A stretch of DNA of 64,000 nt, from NCBI RefSeq assembly GCF_001428105.1, contig NZ_LMSJ01000019.1, positions 1 to 64,000 of the forward strand, given 5' to 3'. A program made the position numbers and the translations under genes. This DNA is from Paenibacillus sp. Soil766 (GTDB taxonomy: Bacteria > Bacillota > Bacilli > Paenibacillales > NBRC-103111). Shown here in pieces: positions 9,241 through 16,887 of this stretch (position 1 is its first letter; every line of letters begins with the position of its first letter). The notes under the pieces are model-generated. The model saw only the letters and a list, made by a program, of their open reading frames with translations, was not told where the DNA came from and did no database searches.

Positions 9241-10325
9241 ATCGTAACCGCATGGCGGAGAGTCGCAGTCAGGGATTTCAGGCTGGTCGGGAAAGTGGCT
9301 TTCGTATGGGCAGATGTCAGTTTGCCCTCGACACCTGTTATCCAGCACCTATTCCGCTGAGAGAAGCTAGTGTTTTATTTATTGTTCAGGGCATTTTCGA
9401 TGCCATTGACAATGGGATTATTCATGGTCTGCAACAAACAGTTCGAGTTGCATATACAGCGACGGCTGCAGATATGCTCCGATTAGCGAATGAGCTTAAA
9501 CCGAATCTGGTGCTTGTCATGAATGGGCTCCATGTTTTCCCGGATGATCATGCTAATCATGTGGATCAAGTAAGACAGATGGGGATTCGAACCGCTATTT
9601 GGTTTGCTGACGATCCCTATTTTACCGACCCATCGGCTGTATTAGCTCCTCATTATGATTATGTATTTACGCATGAACTGTCCTGTGTACCCTTCTATCA
9701 GGGGATAGGCTGCGCGCAAGTTCACTACTTGCCATTAGCGGCTAACCCAACTGTGTTTAAACCTCAGCATATTAGCCCTGACTACCAGAGCGATATTTGC
9801 TTTATTGGCACGGGTTTTCCTAACCGAATTACCCTCTTCAATGAGTTAACTCCCTACTTGATAGGGAGAAAAGTGGTTATTGCTGGGGGATTATGGGATC
9901 GTTTAGATCACTTCGCTTTGCTTCAACAAGGGATTAAGCTGCAAGGGGTTACGGTCGAAGAGTCAGTGAAGTATTATAACGGGGCTAAAATCGTCCTGAA
10001 TATCCACCGACTTACGTACGATGAAACCTACAACAAAAACAGCAGAAATATACCAGGAAATTCCATTAATCCGAGAACCTATGAGATTGCGGGATGTGGA
10101 ACTTTGCAAATAACGGATTATCGTCAGGATCTGGAACAGCACTATCGGTCAGGTCATGAGATCGAAACCTTTCGTCATCCAGCTGAGCTCGTTCATAAAA
10201 TAAATCACTACCTAATTCATGAAGAGGAAAGATTACGGATTGCTGTCAATGGGCTGCGGAGGACACGAATGGAGCACTCATTTTCAGCTCGATTAGTTAA
10301 GCTGTTGGACATTATATTTGTCTAG
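9234..10325 (+). CDS. CgeB-type glycosyltransferase, first copy
   Basis: The 363-residue protein has the CgeB layout: an N-terminal Rossmann-like half, then VHYLPLAANP, ICFIGTGFPNR, NIHR and the C-terminal NPRTYEIAGCGTLQ with IHEEERLRIA. CgeB is a late sporulation protein that glycosylates the outermost spore layer in Bacillus. Residues about 13-28 hold a glycine every fourth position (QGFQAGRESGFRMGRC), a feature shared with the next two genes. The start is ATG 9234, overlapping the reductase stop, with AAGAGGG upstream. The second copy follows 15 bases after the stop. The donor is probably a dTDP-sugar made by the upstream genes (inference). Confidence 0.82.
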   Translation: MVNRNRMAESRSQGFQAGRESGFRMGRCQFALDTCYPAPIPLREASVLFIVQGIFDAIDNGIIHGLQQTVRVAYTATAADMLRLANELKPNLVLVMNGLHVFPDDHANHVDQVRQMGIRTAIWFADDPYFTDPSAVLAPHYDYVFTHELSCVPFYQGIGCAQVHYLPLAANPTVFKPQHISPDYQSDICFIGTGFPNRITLFNELTPYLIGRKVVIAGGLWDRLDHFALLQQGIKLQGVTVEESVKYYNGAKIVLNIHRLTYDETYNKNSRNIPGNSINPRTYEIAGCGTLQITDYRQDLEQHYRSGHEIETFRHPAELVHKINHYLIHEEERLRIAVNGLRRTRMEHSFSARLVKLLDIIFV

Positions 10326-10340
10326 AAAGGAGTAAAGAGG

Positions 10341-11486
10341 ATGAGTTTTATGAATAGTGCGCATGCTCGGGAGCGCGGACTTGCTGATGGTCATCAATTA
10401 GGTCACGCTAATGGAGTCAGGATGGGACAGTGTGAAGCGATCATGCAAAAAGCGATTCGTGACCGTGCGCCTAGTCCTGTCTGGGACGTACGTGTGTTGT
10501 TTGTTACTTCGGGCAAAGGATACCCTTACGAGCCCTTGGATCTCGCCGTTATTAACGGCCTTCGTCCTATAGTTCGCGAATTGATTATAGGAAACTATGA
10601 CAACGATCCGATTCGTATCGGGAATCCAAAAGCCAGCATCGAAACGATTGCCACGAGGTTCCGACCTGATGTGATGATTGTTTTAGAGGGGATGAATCTC
10701 TCCTTGAAAGTCGTTGATCGGGTTCGCCAAATGGGTATTCGGACTGCCATTTGGCTAACCGATGATCCCTATTACACGGATATTACGGCTGCCTATGCGA
10801 CCCACTATGATTATTTATTTACCTTGGAAGTGAATTGTGTACAGTTTTATCGGGAGATGGGATGTCAGCAGGTTCATTATTTGCCTCTAGCCTTTCAACC
10901 AGATATGTTTCGACCAAGACCAGTGCCGAATGGTATCCACCGCGATATTTGTTTTATTGGTTCGGCTTACTGGAACCGGGTTGGAGTGTTCAATCAGATT
11001 GCACCTTTTTTAGCGAACAAACGTGTCTTCATCTCCGGAATATGGTGGGAACGGCTGCAACAATATCGTCTTTTGGCACCTCAAATTCAATTGAATACGT
11101 GGATGCCGCCAGATCAAACCGCTACCTTCTACAATGGGGCTAAAATCGTCATTAATATGCATAGAGCCTTCGATGATCAATCGTATAATAATAATTCACG
11201 GCGCATTAGCGCGGCTTCGCCTAATCCTCGGACATTTGAAATTTCTGGTTGCGGCGCCTTTCAATTGACGGACATTCGGGATGATTTAGTCAATTTCTAT
11301 ACACCTGACTATGACATCGTGACGTACGCATCACCAGAAGAAATGCTTCACAAGATGAATCATTATTTAATTCACGAAGAGGAACGTAAGCAAATAGCCA
11401 TGCGTGGGCTCTATCGCACGATGCGAGATCATACCTATACCAATCGGCTGATTACGATGCTTTCCATCATTTTTGGACCTAGATAA
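10341..11486 (+). CDS. CgeB-type glycosyltransferase, second copy
   Basis: This 381-residue protein is a clear paralogue of the preceding gene. Shared blocks include RQMGIRTAIWL.DDPY, VHYLPLAFQP, DICFIGSAYWNR, FYNGAKIVINMHR, NPRTFEISGCGAFQLTD and NHYLIHEEER. Its N-terminus has five glycines at four-residue spacing (ERGLADGHQLGHANGVRMG, about residues 11-29). It starts with ATG 10341 after AGAAAGGAG. The two copies have diverged enough to suggest different acceptors or donors. The role by family is spore-surface glycosylation. Confidence 0.82.
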   Translation: MSFMNSAHARERGLADGHQLGHANGVRMGQCEAIMQKAIRDRAPSPVWDVRVLFVTSGKGYPYEPLDLAVINGLRPIVRELIIGNYDNDPIRIGNPKASIETIATRFRPDVMIVLEGMNLSLKVVDRVRQMGIRTAIWLTDDPYYTDITAAYATHYDYLFTLEVNCVQFYREMGCQQVHYLPLAFQPDMFRPRPVPNGIHRDICFIGSAYWNRVGVFNQIAPFLANKRVFISGIWWERLQQYRLLAPQIQLNTWMPPDQTATFYNGAKIVINMHRAFDDQSYNNNSRRISAASPNPRTFEISGCGAFQLTDIRDDLVNFYTPDYDIVTYASPEEMLHKMNHYLIHEEERKQIAMRGLYRTMRDHTYTNRLITMLSIIFGPR

Positions 11487-11531
11487 AGATTGACTTCAAG
11501 AGAACCATTTTAGAAAGATGAGGTGTAGAGA

Positions 11532-11912
11532 TTGATCACGAAAAATAAGGTTCGCAAGCTGAACGTGAGCAGAAAGGTTCAGAAGAAGCGGGTTGCATCG
11601 CCAAGAAAGGCGGGTCCTAAAAAACGAATCATTGTTCGAAAAAAGGGGCGTGCCATTCGACGTTTGAGACCAGTAGCAAAGCGGAAGGGGAAACGTCGGT
11701 TAGTTCGTCGTTTGATCCGACTCCCTAGACGCAAGGGGAATCGAATCATAGCTCGCCGCCGCAAAGCCCCGCGCCGTATTATCCAAAGTCCGAGAGCTAG
11801 GAGATTTCAATTGGCCTATGATCGAGCATTCAATGAAGCTTACAATTCGGGATATGGCGTTGGTTACGCAGAAGGATACCAATGGGAGCTTACGCATCCA
11901 ACGATTGCTTAA
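11532..11912 (+). CDS. Very basic low-complexity small protein
   Basis: I do not recognise this 126-residue protein by family. Residues 1-90 are dominated by Arg and Lys in runs such as RKKGRAIRRLR and RRRKAPRR. The last 35 residues are different and contain small residues at four-residue spacing (AFNEAYNSGYGVGYAEGYQ), the same periodicity seen at the N-termini of the two CgeB-type genes. The start is TTG 11532 with GAGGTG upstream. A basic repeat protein in a spore-coat locus recalls Arg/Lys-rich coat scaffolds such as CotG, but there is no sequence-level evidence of homology. It could bind acidic glycans or DNA; this is inference. Confidence 0.7.
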   Translation: MITKNKVRKLNVSRKVQKKRVASPRKAGPKKRIIVRKKGRAIRRLRPVAKRKGKRRLVRRLIRLPRRKGNRIIARRRKAPRRIIQSPRARRFQLAYDRAFNEAYNSGYGVGYAEGYQWELTHPTIA

Positions 11913-11935
11913 AGCCAAGTCATGAGGTGAGCCAG

Positions 11936-12454
11936 TTGCTTAAACTTATTAGAAAGAAGCGGATGAGGGGGCAGGTTTCCTTAAGGCATGAAAAGAAACG
12001 CATCCTAAAGAAACCAAAACGCCGATTCATTCCTAAGCGTAAGAGATCTTTTGCTAGGGTAAATAGGACAAGTGTCCATCCTGTCGGTGCGATCATCCTA
12101 GCTTCCAATGCAGAAGGAACGATCGTGCATGTACTGGAGCCATTGAAACGTTTACCGCTTAAGGAGATTATCGTGATTGTTCACGGCTCTGTAGACCGTA
12201 CACTAGATAAGGTTAAAAGACATTCCAGTGCCATTATTATTCATGATCCTCAAACAATCGAATGGGATGCGGCAAGAGCTCTGGCTGCGAGAATATCGCG
12301 GTCGGACTTCTTGCTTTTCATAGAAGGGGACGAGATTGTTAATGCGGATGAGCTGCTTCCGTCTATTAATAATGTAGCATTAGGAATTGAAAACGGCACA
12401 TTAGCGAGGAGGCATGAACTTGCAATTAACGAGCATCATTATTCCAACGTTTAA
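11936..12454 (+). CDS. Basic protein with truncated GT2-like domain
   Basis: The 172-residue product starts with about 45 Lys/Arg-rich residues (KKPKRRFIPKRKR) and continues into the first half of a GT-A fold: VGAIILASNAEGTI, EIIVIVHGSVDRT and FLLFIEGDEIV, where EGD sits at the usual DXD position. It then stops, so the acceptor half of a family 2 glycosyltransferase is missing. I chose TTG 11936, which has GAGGTGA 5 bases upstream and avoids overlap with the previous gene; frames opening earlier (11882, 11927) lack a good site. The last 41 bases overlap the next, complete GT2. It may be a degraded enzyme or a regulatory or binding version. Confidence 0.6.
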   Translation: MLKLIRKKRMRGQVSLRHEKKRILKKPKRRFIPKRKRSFARVNRTSVHPVGAIILASNAEGTIVHVLEPLKRLPLKEIIVIVHGSVDRTLDKVKRHSSAIIIHDPQTIEWDAARALAARISRSDFLLFIEGDEIVNADELLPSINNVALGIENGTLARRHELAINEHHYSNV

Positions 12455-13148
12455 TGGTCTAACTTTGCTGAAAGCTTGTGTCACATCTATCCGCCAGCAT
12501 ACATCCGTGCCTTATGAAATTATTGTTGTGGATAATGGCTCCGGGGACGGTACATTGACTTACTGCCGCAATGAAAATATTAAGTTTGTGGCGCTGCCAG
12601 CCAATCTCGGTTTTCCAGCTGCATGCAATTACGGGTTACGTTTTGCGGAAGGTGACTCGTTAATGCTCTTGAATAACGATACAATCGTAACGCCTAATTG
12701 GCTGCCCATGCTGCTGAACTGCTTATACAGTCGAGATGACGTAGGGATTGTAGGTCCTGTCTCTAACTATGTCAATGGCAAACAAAAAATCCGTACCCCC
12801 TTCACTGGTATTTCGAACATGGCTCACATCTATAGTCATGTTAATCCTGGGAAATGGCGGCAAACGAATCGCTTGGTTGGCTTCTGTTTACTGTTTAAGA
12901 GGAAGCTCTATGAGCAGGTAGGTGTTTTGGATGAACGATTTGCACCCGGCTATTATGAAGATGACGACTTCTCCTACCGTGCGCGATTAGCGGGCTATCA
13001 GCTGCTCATAGCAGGTGATTGCTTCGTTTATCATCGTGGAAGTGTTAGTTTTCGAAAAAATAGCCGTCGATCTAAGCTCTTACTGCTGCGACGAAATCGT
13101 AAGAAATTTATTCAAAAATGGGGCGTCGATCCCTTTCAGTTTATTTAG
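12414..13148 (+). CDS. Family 2 glycosyltransferase
   Basis: This 244-residue enzyme is a complete GT-A glycosyltransferase: SIIIPTFNGL at the N-terminus, IIVVDNGSGDGT, LGFPAACNYGL, the DXD-type metal motif in LLNNDTIV, and a C-terminal YYEDDDFSYRARLAGY with the probable catalytic base. It has no membrane segments. GAGGAGG lies directly before ATG 12414, with only one base of spacing; TTG 12420, six bases later, has ideal spacing and may be the true start. It closes the glycosyltransferase part of the spore-surface locus. The sugar transferred is unknown. Confidence 0.85.
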   Translation: MNLQLTSIIIPTFNGLTLLKACVTSIRQHTSVPYEIIVVDNGSGDGTLTYCRNENIKFVALPANLGFPAACNYGLRFAEGDSLMLLNNDTIVTPNWLPMLLNCLYSRDDVGIVGPVSNYVNGKQKIRTPFTGISNMAHIYSHVNPGKWRQTNRLVGFCLLFKRKLYEQVGVLDERFAPGYYEDDDFSYRARLAGYQLLIAGDCFVYHRGSVSFRKNSRRSKLLLLRRNRKKFIQKWGVDPFQFI

Positions 13149-13207
13149 GCACAGTTTCAGAATCAGCAGCATAACGTAGAGTGAAAAAGGTTGTAGGAGG
13201 AGTACGT

Positions 13208-13495
13208 GTGGAGGAGCGGGTGACGAAAATTATTTCTCAAATTGCTGCATCGCATAGCCAAATGGGACGAATATTGGAAACACATCGGCATGTGTCTACA
13301 CAAATGGCAGCCATTACAGGAGATCTGCCTGATTCTCATCCTGGGTTTGCAGGATTAGAGATGCTGCAGAAGCGGGCTTTACAATTAACCAAAAATGTAA
13401 CGGTGTATTTAAACAGCCTTGCTGAATTGGAAGAAGCTATGGCGATGCAAACGGAAATAGTTATGAAGGAAATACAAGTAACTGATGAGGAATAG
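13208..13495 (+). CDS. Small helical protein of unknown function, first of three
   Basis: I do not recognise this 95-residue protein. It is predicted mostly helical, with a conserved-looking block SHSQMGRILE near the N-terminus and LNSLAELEEAMAMQTE near the C-terminus. There is no signal peptide or membrane segment. GTG 13208 is chosen over the in-frame GTG at 13181 because GTAGGAGGAG lies 5 bases upstream. It precedes the next small gene by 5 bases and resembles the third one loosely, so the three may form a family. Context suggests a spore-surface accessory role. Confidence 0.65.
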   Translation: MEERVTKIISQIAASHSQMGRILETHRHVSTQMAAITGDLPDSHPGFAGLEMLQKRALQLTKNVTVYLNSLAELEEAMAMQTEIVMKEIQVTDEE

Positions 13496-13500
13496 AGGGA

Positions 13501-13863
13501 ATGACCTTGGACAGAACGGATCTCTATATGCAAATGTTAGATGCGACAGGCAAGCTGCAAACCGAAATAAGTCTGATGCTGGAAGCAAGAGTCGTTGAAG
13601 CTTCGAAGTCGCAAAACTGGATTTGTCAGCATATCAACGCGACTAATCTGGAAGGACATGACCATAAAATGAAAGTAACTGGCGAAATTAATGAGAGTGT
13701 TATTGATCTTATAGATGGCTTAACAAAGATGGAAAATGCGCTAAATCGTCAGATGAAGGCGTTGCTTGGGAAACATTCTTCAGGTTCCGCAATAGGCTTG
13801 GGGTCAGACGACGATATGGGATTTGGCGGCATGCTTCCGTTTGGTGAGGATGAGAAGTTGTGA
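13501..13863 (+). CDS. Small helical protein with acidic glycine tail, second of three
   Basis: The 120-residue protein is not recognised. Residues 1-95 look helical (IDLIDGLTKMENALNRQM). The last 25 are Gly/Asp-rich and disordered in appearance (GLGSDDDMGFGGMLPFG). ATG 13501 has AGAGGGA only one base upstream; TTG 13507 has the better spacing, so the true product may be two residues shorter. The stop overlaps the start of the third small gene (GTGA), which indicates coupling. The acidic tail contrasts with the basic proteins encoded upstream and could pair with them (inference). Confidence 0.62.
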   Translation: MTLDRTDLYMQMLDATGKLQTEISLMLEARVVEASKSQNWICQHINATNLEGHDHKMKVTGEINESVIDLIDGLTKMENALNRQMKALLGKHSSGSAIGLGSDDDMGFGGMLPFGEDEKL

Positions 13864-14117
13864 AGAAATGGAACCGAGAGCGCGTGGAGCTGCATATGTT
13901 GATCTCGCTGGCTAGAAGCCAGCGAGCGTTATGCCGAATCATGGAATCTGTGGCGGATCACGTAGAGGGTTCAGAACAGCTGGCTGGTCATGTCGCGGAA
14001 AATCTTAAGTCGATAAGTGATTATCAGAATGCGATGATGTTGAAATTATCGAAGCAGCCAGATCGTAAACGTGTTAGCGGCAAGCCAGGTAAGCCTTGGA
14101 TGAATAAGCGATTGTAG
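13860..14117 (+). CDS. Small helical protein of unknown function, third of three
   Basis: This 85-residue protein begins with GTG within the GTGA overlap of the previous stop. It has ARSQRALCRIMESVADH, which loosely matches SHSQMGRILE in the first small protein, then SISDYQNAMMLKL, which parallels its C-terminal block, and a basic tail. It ends the locus; the convergent fabH stop lies 36 bases away with no clear terminator between them. Function unknown. Confidence 0.58.
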   Translation: MKKWNRERVELHMLISLARSQRALCRIMESVADHVEGSEQLAGHVAENLKSISDYQNAMMLKLSKQPDRKRVSGKPGKPWMNKRL

Positions 14118-14153
14118 CCTCATGGGCACAACCTCAAGCAATTGTATACGAAC

Positions 14154-15143
14154 TTAACCCCAGCGTACGATCAAACCTGCGTGAGTCAATCCACCGCCAA
14201 ATCCATAAAGTAACAGCGTGTTGCCGGCTTTTACTTTTCCATCCCTTAACCCCAGATCCAGTGCAAGCGGGATCGAAGCGGCGGAAGTGTTTCCGAAGTA
14301 TTCAAGGCTGTACAGTGCTTTGTCGATCGGGATCCCGCTCTTCTCACAGATGGAGTCAATCATGCGCAGGTTTGCGCTATGAGGAATGAACCAATCGATC
14401 GCCGCGAGCGGCAAGCCGCTTTTATGCAGCAGCATCTCAATGCCCTGCGGTACTGTTGAAACAGCGAATCGGTACACTTCGCGACCGTTCTGGACAAGCT
14501 TACCTTCCCCAAGCAGCGGTTCGCCATTCAGCTCTGTAGCCAGTCCCGTCCGGTAGACATGCTTGGCGCCTGTTCCATCTGATCCCATATGATAAGCGAG
14601 GAAGGCAGGCTTAGCTTCTTCCCGTTCAACAACAACGGCACCAGCGCCATCACCAAATAGGATGCAGGTAGAACGGTCCGAATAATCTGTGATCTTGGAT
14701 AAGGCGTCGCCGCCGATTACGAGTATTTTGTGATGTACGTCTGCCGCCACAAGGGCACTAGCCGTGTGAAGCGCGTAGGCGAAGCCCGCGCACGTCGCAT
14801 TGAGATCATAGGCTCCAGCGGACTGGACGTTGAAGTGAGCCTGAACCTGACACGCAACTGGCGTTGACGATAAATCTGGTGTATGTGTGGACACGATGAT
14901 GAGATCTACATCGTTAAGGGAACTTGGGTATCGATCGAGCAAATTTTGTACGGCTGCTATACATAAATGGCTAGTGAACTCATGGGCTCCAGCAATTCGG
15001 CGCTCACGAATCCCAGTGCGTTGGACGATCCATTCATCATTGGTATCCACCATGTGGGAAAGTTCTTCATTGGTTAAAGTGCGATCAGGCACATACGTAC
15101 CGATGGCAGAAATACGCGCATGCAAGGGATATGAGAAAGGCAT
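14154..15143 (-). CDS. fabH: Beta-ketoacyl-ACP synthase III
   Basis: This 329-residue thiolase-fold enzyme condenses an acyl-CoA primer with malonyl-ACP to start fatty acid synthesis; in Firmicutes it often selects branched primers. The catalytic triad is visible as Cys118 in NATCAGF, His in IPHSANLRMI and Asn in YFGNTSAAS. The C-terminal LYGFGGGLTHAG is the usual FabH end. ATG 15143 has AAAGGAG 8 bases upstream; the GTG at 15152 overlaps that site and is unlikely. A FapR operator lies about 45 bases upstream, indicating control by malonyl-CoA. It is probably one of several FabH copies, since the usual fab genes are not adjacent. Confidence 0.93.
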   Translation of the reverse strand: MPFSYPLHARISAIGTYVPDRTLTNEELSHMVDTNDEWIVQRTGIRERRIAGAHEFTSHLCIAAVQNLLDRYPSSLNDVDLIIVSTHTPDLSSTPVACQVQAHFNVQSAGAYDLNATCAGFAYALHTASALVAADVHHKILVIGGDALSKITDYSDRSTCILFGDGAGAVVVEREEAKPAFLAYHMGSDGTGAKHVYRTGLATELNGEPLLGEGKLVQNGREVYRFAVSTVPQGIEMLLHKSGLPLAAIDWFIPHSANLRMIDSICEKSGIPIDKALYSLEYFGNTSAASIPLALDLGLRDGKVKAGNTLLLYGFGGGLTHAGLIVRWG

Positions 15144-15187
15144 TAACGACACTCCTTTGGGTTGAATAGATTTTTTAAGACTAGATA

Positions 15188-15204
15188 TTAGTATCAGGTA
15201 CTAA
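15188..15204 (-). promoter_or_regulatory. FapR operator upstream of fabH
   Basis: The 17-base palindrome TTAGTATCAGGTACTAA closely matches the FapR box known from Bacillus fab and pls genes (TTAGTACC-N-GGTACTAA type). FapR represses lipid-synthesis genes and is released by malonyl-CoA. Position and target gene agree. Confidence 0.85.
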
Positions 15205-15260
15205 ATTTAGTTTAAGATAAGGGAGTATACTTTGTCAATGGGCTGATGTTGATGATATGA

Positions 15261-15296
15261 GGGGTTCCATTGCTGGAACCCCTTTCTTATGTTTTT
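15261..15296 (+). terminator. Hairpin with T-rich tail between divergent genes
   Basis: A perfect 8-bp stem GGGGTTCC/GGAACCCC (15261-15268 and 15275-15282) is followed by TTTCTTATGTTTTT on the plus strand. It stands between the divergent fabH and flavoprotein genes, so it ends no annotated transcript. It may be a leader attenuator of the flavoprotein gene or the end of an unseen short RNA. Confidence 0.5.
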
Positions 15297-15420
15297 AATG
15301 ACAAATTGTTTAATTTTTTCGAAAAAGTTAAAAATTCATAATAGGGTTAATTAAAAAACGTTTCTAAGTTGAGCGGCATGTGCTATTCTAAATAATAAAA
15401 AATTCCTGGAGTGAAGAGAA

Positions 15421-16575
15421 ATGCAAGTTACTGATGTCGAAAAAGTACCATCCTTGTTTTCCAGAACCAATCCGTTTCAAGCGAAAGTGTTGAAAAATGT
15501 CAACTTAAACGGAGAAGGCTCCAGCAAAGAAACACGCCACATCGAGCTTTCGCTTGAAGGCTCTGGCTTGTCCTATGTGCCTGGTGACTGCTTAGGCGTA
15601 GTTCCAGACAACGATCCACAGTTAGTTGCTTCCATCCTTGAGGTTATGAAGTGGGATGCGGATACGGCAGTTGTCATTAATAAACAGAACGATACGCTCC
15701 CGCTCCAAGAAGCGCTTTTGAAGCATTTCGAGCTTACGTTATTGTCCAGAAAAATCGTTCAGCAAGCAGCTGAATTTTCCGACAATAAAGCGTTGAAACA
15801 GCTTGTGGCGGATACGGAGCAACTGAAGGCCTATGTAGATGGTCGCGATTTGCTCGATTTACTGAGCGAATTTGGACCTTGGTCAGCTTCCGCGCACGAT
15901 ATCGTTGCTTTATTAAGAAAAATGCCGCCACGCTTGTATTCCATTGCAAGCAGCTTTGCAGCGAATCCAGGTGAAGTTCACCTTACGATCGGTGCTGTTC
16001 GCTACATGGCACACGGCCGCGAGCGCAAAGGTGTATGTTCCGTGATGTGCGCAGAGCGCCTGAGCGGCGGAGATACAGTTCCGGTCTTTGTTCAAGTAAA
16101 CAAACATTTCAACCTCCCGGAGTCCTCGGAGCAGGATATCATCATGGTAGGTCCTGGTACAGGTATTGCGCCATTCCGCTCCTTTATTCAAGAGCGTGCG
16201 GTGAGCAAAGCGACAGGCAAAGCATGGCTGTTCTTTGGTGACCAGCATTCCGCGACAGATTTCCTATACCAAGAGGAGCTGGAGCAATATCAACAAGAGG
16301 GCGCATTGACCAAAATCGACGCAGCCTTCTCCCGTGATACGGCGCAGAAAGTGTATGTCCAGAATAAAATGCAGGAAAATAGCCAGGAGCTATTCACTTG
16401 GTTAGAGCGCGGAGCTTACTTCTATGTGTGCGGCGATAAACAAAACATGGCGAAGGATGTTCACAACACTCTGATTGACATTATTGAAAAAGAAGGCAAG
16501 TTGAGCCGCGAAGATGCTGAAGCGTATTTGGCAGGCTTGCAAGAACAAGGACGTTACCAACGCGACGTTTATTAA
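15421..16575 (+). CDS. Sulfite-reductase-type flavoprotein lacking the flavodoxin domain
   Basis: This 384-residue protein matches the FAD/NADPH half of CysJ and cytochrome P450 reductase. It has an FAD-binding beta barrel with PPRLYSIASS (RXYS motif), GVCSVMCAERL, the NADPH-binding GPGTGIAPFRSFIQER, and the terminal YQRDVY typical of CysJ. The N-terminal flavodoxin (FMN) domain of full CysJ (about 600 residues) is absent, so it must pass electrons through a separate carrier or directly. No hemoprotein partner (CysI) lies next to it. It stands alone between fabH and a convergent RND gene. Sulfite reductase role likely but not proven. Confidence 0.82.
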   Translation: MQVTDVEKVPSLFSRTNPFQAKVLKNVNLNGEGSSKETRHIELSLEGSGLSYVPGDCLGVVPDNDPQLVASILEVMKWDADTAVVINKQNDTLPLQEALLKHFELTLLSRKIVQQAAEFSDNKALKQLVADTEQLKAYVDGRDLLDLLSEFGPWSASAHDIVALLRKMPPRLYSIASSFAANPGEVHLTIGAVRYMAHGRERKGVCSVMCAERLSGGDTVPVFVQVNKHFNLPESSEQDIIMVGPGTGIAPFRSFIQERAVSKATGKAWLFFGDQHSATDFLYQEELEQYQQEGALTKIDAAFSRDTAQKVYVQNKMQENSQELFTWLERGAYFYVCGDKQNMAKDVHNTLIDIIEKEGKLSREDAEAYLAGLQEQGRYQRDVY

Positions 16576-16627
16576 TTGGAATTATAAGGCGAGTAAGCTG
16601 AATATCAGCTTGCTCGCCTTTCGTATT

Positions 16628-16869
16628 TATTGCTCCAAATCCCGCCCGCAGCGGTCGGTGTGCAGCACAATAAGGCCCCTTTTGGGCCTTATTGGTGCCT
16701 CCACCGCAGGGCGCTATTGCTCCAAATCCCGCCCGCAGCGGTCGGTGTGCAGCACAATAAGGCCCCTTTTGGGCCTTATTGGTGCCTCCACCGCAGGGCT
16801 CATGGCAATAGCGCCCCAAAAGGGCGCTATTGCTCCAAATCCCGCCCGCATCGGTCGGTGCGCATTATG
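16628..16869. repeat. 87-bp tandem repeat with palindromes
   Basis: Two near-identical 87-bp units (16628-16714 and 16715-16801) are followed by a spacer hairpin and a third partial unit from 16828. Each full unit has a palindrome AATAAGGCCC/GGGCCTTATT. The spacer has a second one, CAATAGCGCCC/GGGCGCTATTG. Because 87 is a multiple of three, long false reading frames cross the array on both strands. It lies between two convergent genes, so the hairpins may serve as bidirectional terminators. Confidence 0.9.
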
Positions 16870-16887
16870 GTGATCTGTAAACGATGC

